From an uncultured Candidatus Saccharibacteria bacterium (GTDB lineage Bacteria; Patescibacteriota; Saccharimonadia; Saccharimonadales; Saccharimonadaceae): a DNA stretch of 6,150 bases. Location: the NCBI GenBank assembly GCA_945916045.1, contig CAMEGH010000036.1, positions 1 through 6,150 on the forward strand, given 5' to 3'. The notes below the pieces were generated by a model, which was not told the origin of the DNA, searched no databases, and worked only from the letters and a program-made list of their open reading frames with translations. The stretch's first letter is position 1. Every line of letters begins with the position of its first letter. The position numbers and the translations under genes were made by a program. Below are positions 5,035 through 6,150 of this stretch, piece after piece.

Positions 5035-5051
5035 TTAAACGCAAAAATTGC

Positions 5052-5084
5052 AAAATGCACCCGGTTTAGCTGGGTGTATTTTTT
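5052..5084 (+). terminator. intrinsic terminator of the helicase gene
   Basis: TGCACCC (5056-5062) pairs with GGGTGTA (5072-5078), including one G-U, around a 9-nt loop. The flanking A and T tracts extend the stem, and TTTTTT runs 5079-5084. It begins about 20 nt after the helicase stop. Confidence 0.9.
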
Positions 5085-5126
5085 GTTGTAACAGGGGTGG
5101 CTTTTCACAATACTTATGCTATGATA

Positions 5127-5155
5127 TTGACAAATAAGCTAATCTATGCTAATAT
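5127..5155 (+). promoter_or_regulatory. promoter of the exported hydrolase gene
   Basis: Consensus -35 TTGACA (5127-5132) and -10 TAATAT (5150-5155) are 17 bp apart, with TGC before the -10 element. Predicted start near 5162. The upstream ATG at 5146 therefore lies within the promoter and cannot be the start codon. Confidence 0.85.
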
Positions 5156-5161
5156 TATATC

Positions 5162-5217
5162 AACCCGTGGGGGCCACATACACAACGTGTGTATGTTTTG
5201 ACAAAAAGGAGACAATC
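5162..5217 (+). promoter_or_regulatory. leader of the hydrolase gene with a perfect hairpin
   Basis: ACATACAC (5176-5183) pairs exactly with GTGTATGT (5189-5196) around a 5-nt loop. A smaller hairpin (GTGG 5167-5170 with CCAC 5174-5177) overlaps it by two bases. The ribosome site AAGGAG follows, six bases before ATG 5218, and stays free. A 5' hairpin at this position could stabilise the mRNA; the 21-base inverted repeat could instead bind a protein as DNA. Confidence 0.45.
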
Positions 5218-6051
5218 ATGTCTGCAAACTTTAGCTACGCTCGCAAGATCACTCCGTTCGACCGCTTCGCGTACGTAATGATAGCCATCATTACGTTGGT
5301 GCTGCTGAACAACTCGCTGAGCACCGTAGTTCAGCCGGTTGTGGCAAGCAACCTGACGGTCACCTCGGTGGCCGAGGGTGATGCTCGCCCGGCCTGGATT
5401 CCCGAATTCAACGACGACATTTTCGCCGTTGGTGCAACGGGCGACGGTACCGGTGTGAACCAGACGGCTCGCATCGAACCGATGCTGGCAGAAGGCCAGA
5501 CCTTACAAATCGTGGAATACGACGCTGGATTGCGGGTTGACGAATCTTCGGAAGAAGGTGTTCGCAACTTGCACGAGGCGGTACTTCCGTACGTTTCGGC
5601 AGGTACGCCGGTGACGCTGATTGGCATGAGTCAGGGCGCACGCGTGGTTGGCGATACGGTGGAACGATACTTCGATTCACCGGAATTTGCTGGCCTGATT
5701 ACCGTAGTGCTGCTGGGCGACACTCGCTTCCCGACCGGAATCGAGACGCTCGAGCACGATGGTATCGGTGATTTCATCACCTTTACCGGAGCGCGCCCGG
5801 CAACGCAGTATGTGTCGGTGCTTTCGATTTCGATTGAAGGTGACCCAATCAGCGATGCAGCTTCAGCCTCATCTAAGCTTGCCTATGTGGCAAGCTTGGT
5901 ACCGGGCTTTCTGGGCTTGCACGCTGGCAAAGTTGGCTCACAGAATTACGATCACCTTGTAGAAATGCAGGTGCGTGAATCTTGGAGTGATGACGCCACG
6001 ACGTACGTCGTGATGGAGTCGTCGGGTGCATGGTCGTCGCTTTTTTCCTAG
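5218..6051 (+). CDS. exported PE-PPE-domain-like serine alpha/beta hydrolase
   Basis: A 277-residue protein. A short positive N-terminus (R9, K10, R16) is followed by a hydrophobic segment at ~17-38, with a V-x-A site at 41-43, so it is exported and either cleaved after Ala43 or kept as a membrane anchor. The rest resembles the PE-PPE hydrolase domain, a cutinase-like fold first described in mycobacteria: a glycine-rich segment near 69-79, EEGVRNL (112-118), then GMSQGA (136-141) with nucleophile Ser138. GDTRFPTG (167-174) matches the region after the next strand, GDP (208-210) gives Asp209, and YDH (244-246) gives His246. A complete Ser-Asp-His triad can therefore be proposed. Such enzymes cleave esters or lipids; the substrate here is unknown. 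ATG 5218 has AAGGAG at a 6-nt gap; the frame from 5146 starts inside the promoter. It has no cysteine. By eye, leucine is mostly CTG here but TTG/CTT in the helicase next door. It is monocistronic. Confidence 0.85.
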   Translation: MSANFSYARKITPFDRFAYVMIAIITLVLLNNSLSTVVQPVVASNLTVTSVAEGDARPAWIPEFNDDIFAVGATGDGTGVNQTARIEPMLAEGQTLQIVEYDAGLRVDESSEEGVRNLHEAVLPYVSAGTPVTLIGMSQGARVVGDTVERYFDSPEFAGLITVVLLGDTRFPTGIETLEHDGIGDFITFTGARPATQYVSVLSISIEGDPISDAASASSKLAYVASLVPGFLGLHAGKVGSQNYDHLVEMQVRESWSDDATTYVVMESSGAWSSLFS

Positions 6052-6060
6052 AGGGTTTTA

Positions 6061-6108
6061 GAGTCTCGCCGAGATTCCCCTCGCCCAGCAAATACATTAT
6101 GTTTGCTG
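6061..6108 (+). other. two hairpins between hydrolase stop and terminator
   Basis: GAGTCTC (6061-6067) pairs with GAGATTC (6071-6077) over 7 bp, including one G-U. CAGCAAA (6086-6092) pairs exactly with TTTGCTG (6102-6108). Neither is followed by a U-tract. They may protect the 3' end of the mRNA or be incidental. Confidence 0.4.
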
Positions 6109-6110
6109 CC

Positions 6111-6143
6111 ACCCCGTTTTCTTTCGAGAAATCGGGGTATTTT
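6111..6143 (+). terminator. intrinsic terminator of the hydrolase gene
   Basis: Positions 6111-6122 pair with 6127-6138 (ACCCCG with CGGGGT at the base, one T-T mismatch, TTCG tetraloop). The stem is followed by A and TTTT (6140-6143). The U-tract is short, but the stem is strong and it lies about 60 nt after the stop. Confidence 0.75.
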
Positions 6144-6150
6144 ACTGGAA

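Noticed and set aside
5146..5217. 24-residue N-terminal extension of the hydrolase
   Set aside because: The ATG at 5146 overlaps the promoter, just before the -10 element at 5150-5155; ATG 5218 has a good ribosome site followed by a signal-peptide-like N-terminus.
285..6051. Recoded TGA (glycine, as in Gracilibacteria/SR1)
   Set aside because: None of the seven complete genes uses TGA as a stop, but none contains an internal TGA either. Conserved domains run full length under the standard code.

Overview
The window looks like chromosomal DNA of a small-genome bacterium. Candidate phylum Patescibacteria/CPR, probably Saccharibacteria (TM7)-like, is my best guess. This is inference from gene style: compact genes, a very short DEAD-box helicase, a Y-family polymerase paired with a tiny partner, several proteins with no clear family, and an exported PE-PPE-type hydrolase. 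No rRNA or other phylogenetic marker is present. The standard genetic code fits: the recognised families run full length with no internal TGA. The seven complete genes all end in TAA or TAG. I see no mobile element, CRISPR array or tRNA.

Layout. Positions 1-35 may hold the last codons of a plus-strand gene. Positions 36-233 contain no convincing gene but carry a very strong plus-strand RNA hairpin (149-185). A minus-strand glutaredoxin (285-539) has its own promoter and a clear terminator. Divergent from it is an unrecognised 158-residue acidic protein (648-1124) whose start codon sits almost on the predicted transcription start. Next comes a two-gene operon: an 88-residue protein (1311-1577) overlapping a Y-family translesion DNA polymerase (1567-2817). 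It is preceded by a perfect palindrome over the predicted promoter and a leader of about 165 nt with a ribosome-site-sequestering hairpin. The polymerase converges on an unrecognised minus-strand coiled-coil protein with a cysteine cluster (2967-3581), which has a textbook terminator. That gene is divergent from a DEAD-box RNA helicase (3823-5034), which has a leader of about 125 nt. Last is a PE-PPE-type secreted serine hydrolase (5218-6051) with its own promoter and terminator.

How it fits together. These look like separate small transcription units, not one pathway. The recognisable themes are redox (glutaredoxin), DNA damage tolerance (the polymerase operon), RNA remodelling (the helicase) and an envelope or extracellular activity (the hydrolase). 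Two features recur. Five of the six promoters I can place carry TGC directly before a TA-starting -10 element, an extended -10 pattern. Two gene pairs are transcribed divergently from closely spaced promoters. Several annotated starts are set by promoter and Shine-Dalgarno positions and are shorter than the longest open frame.
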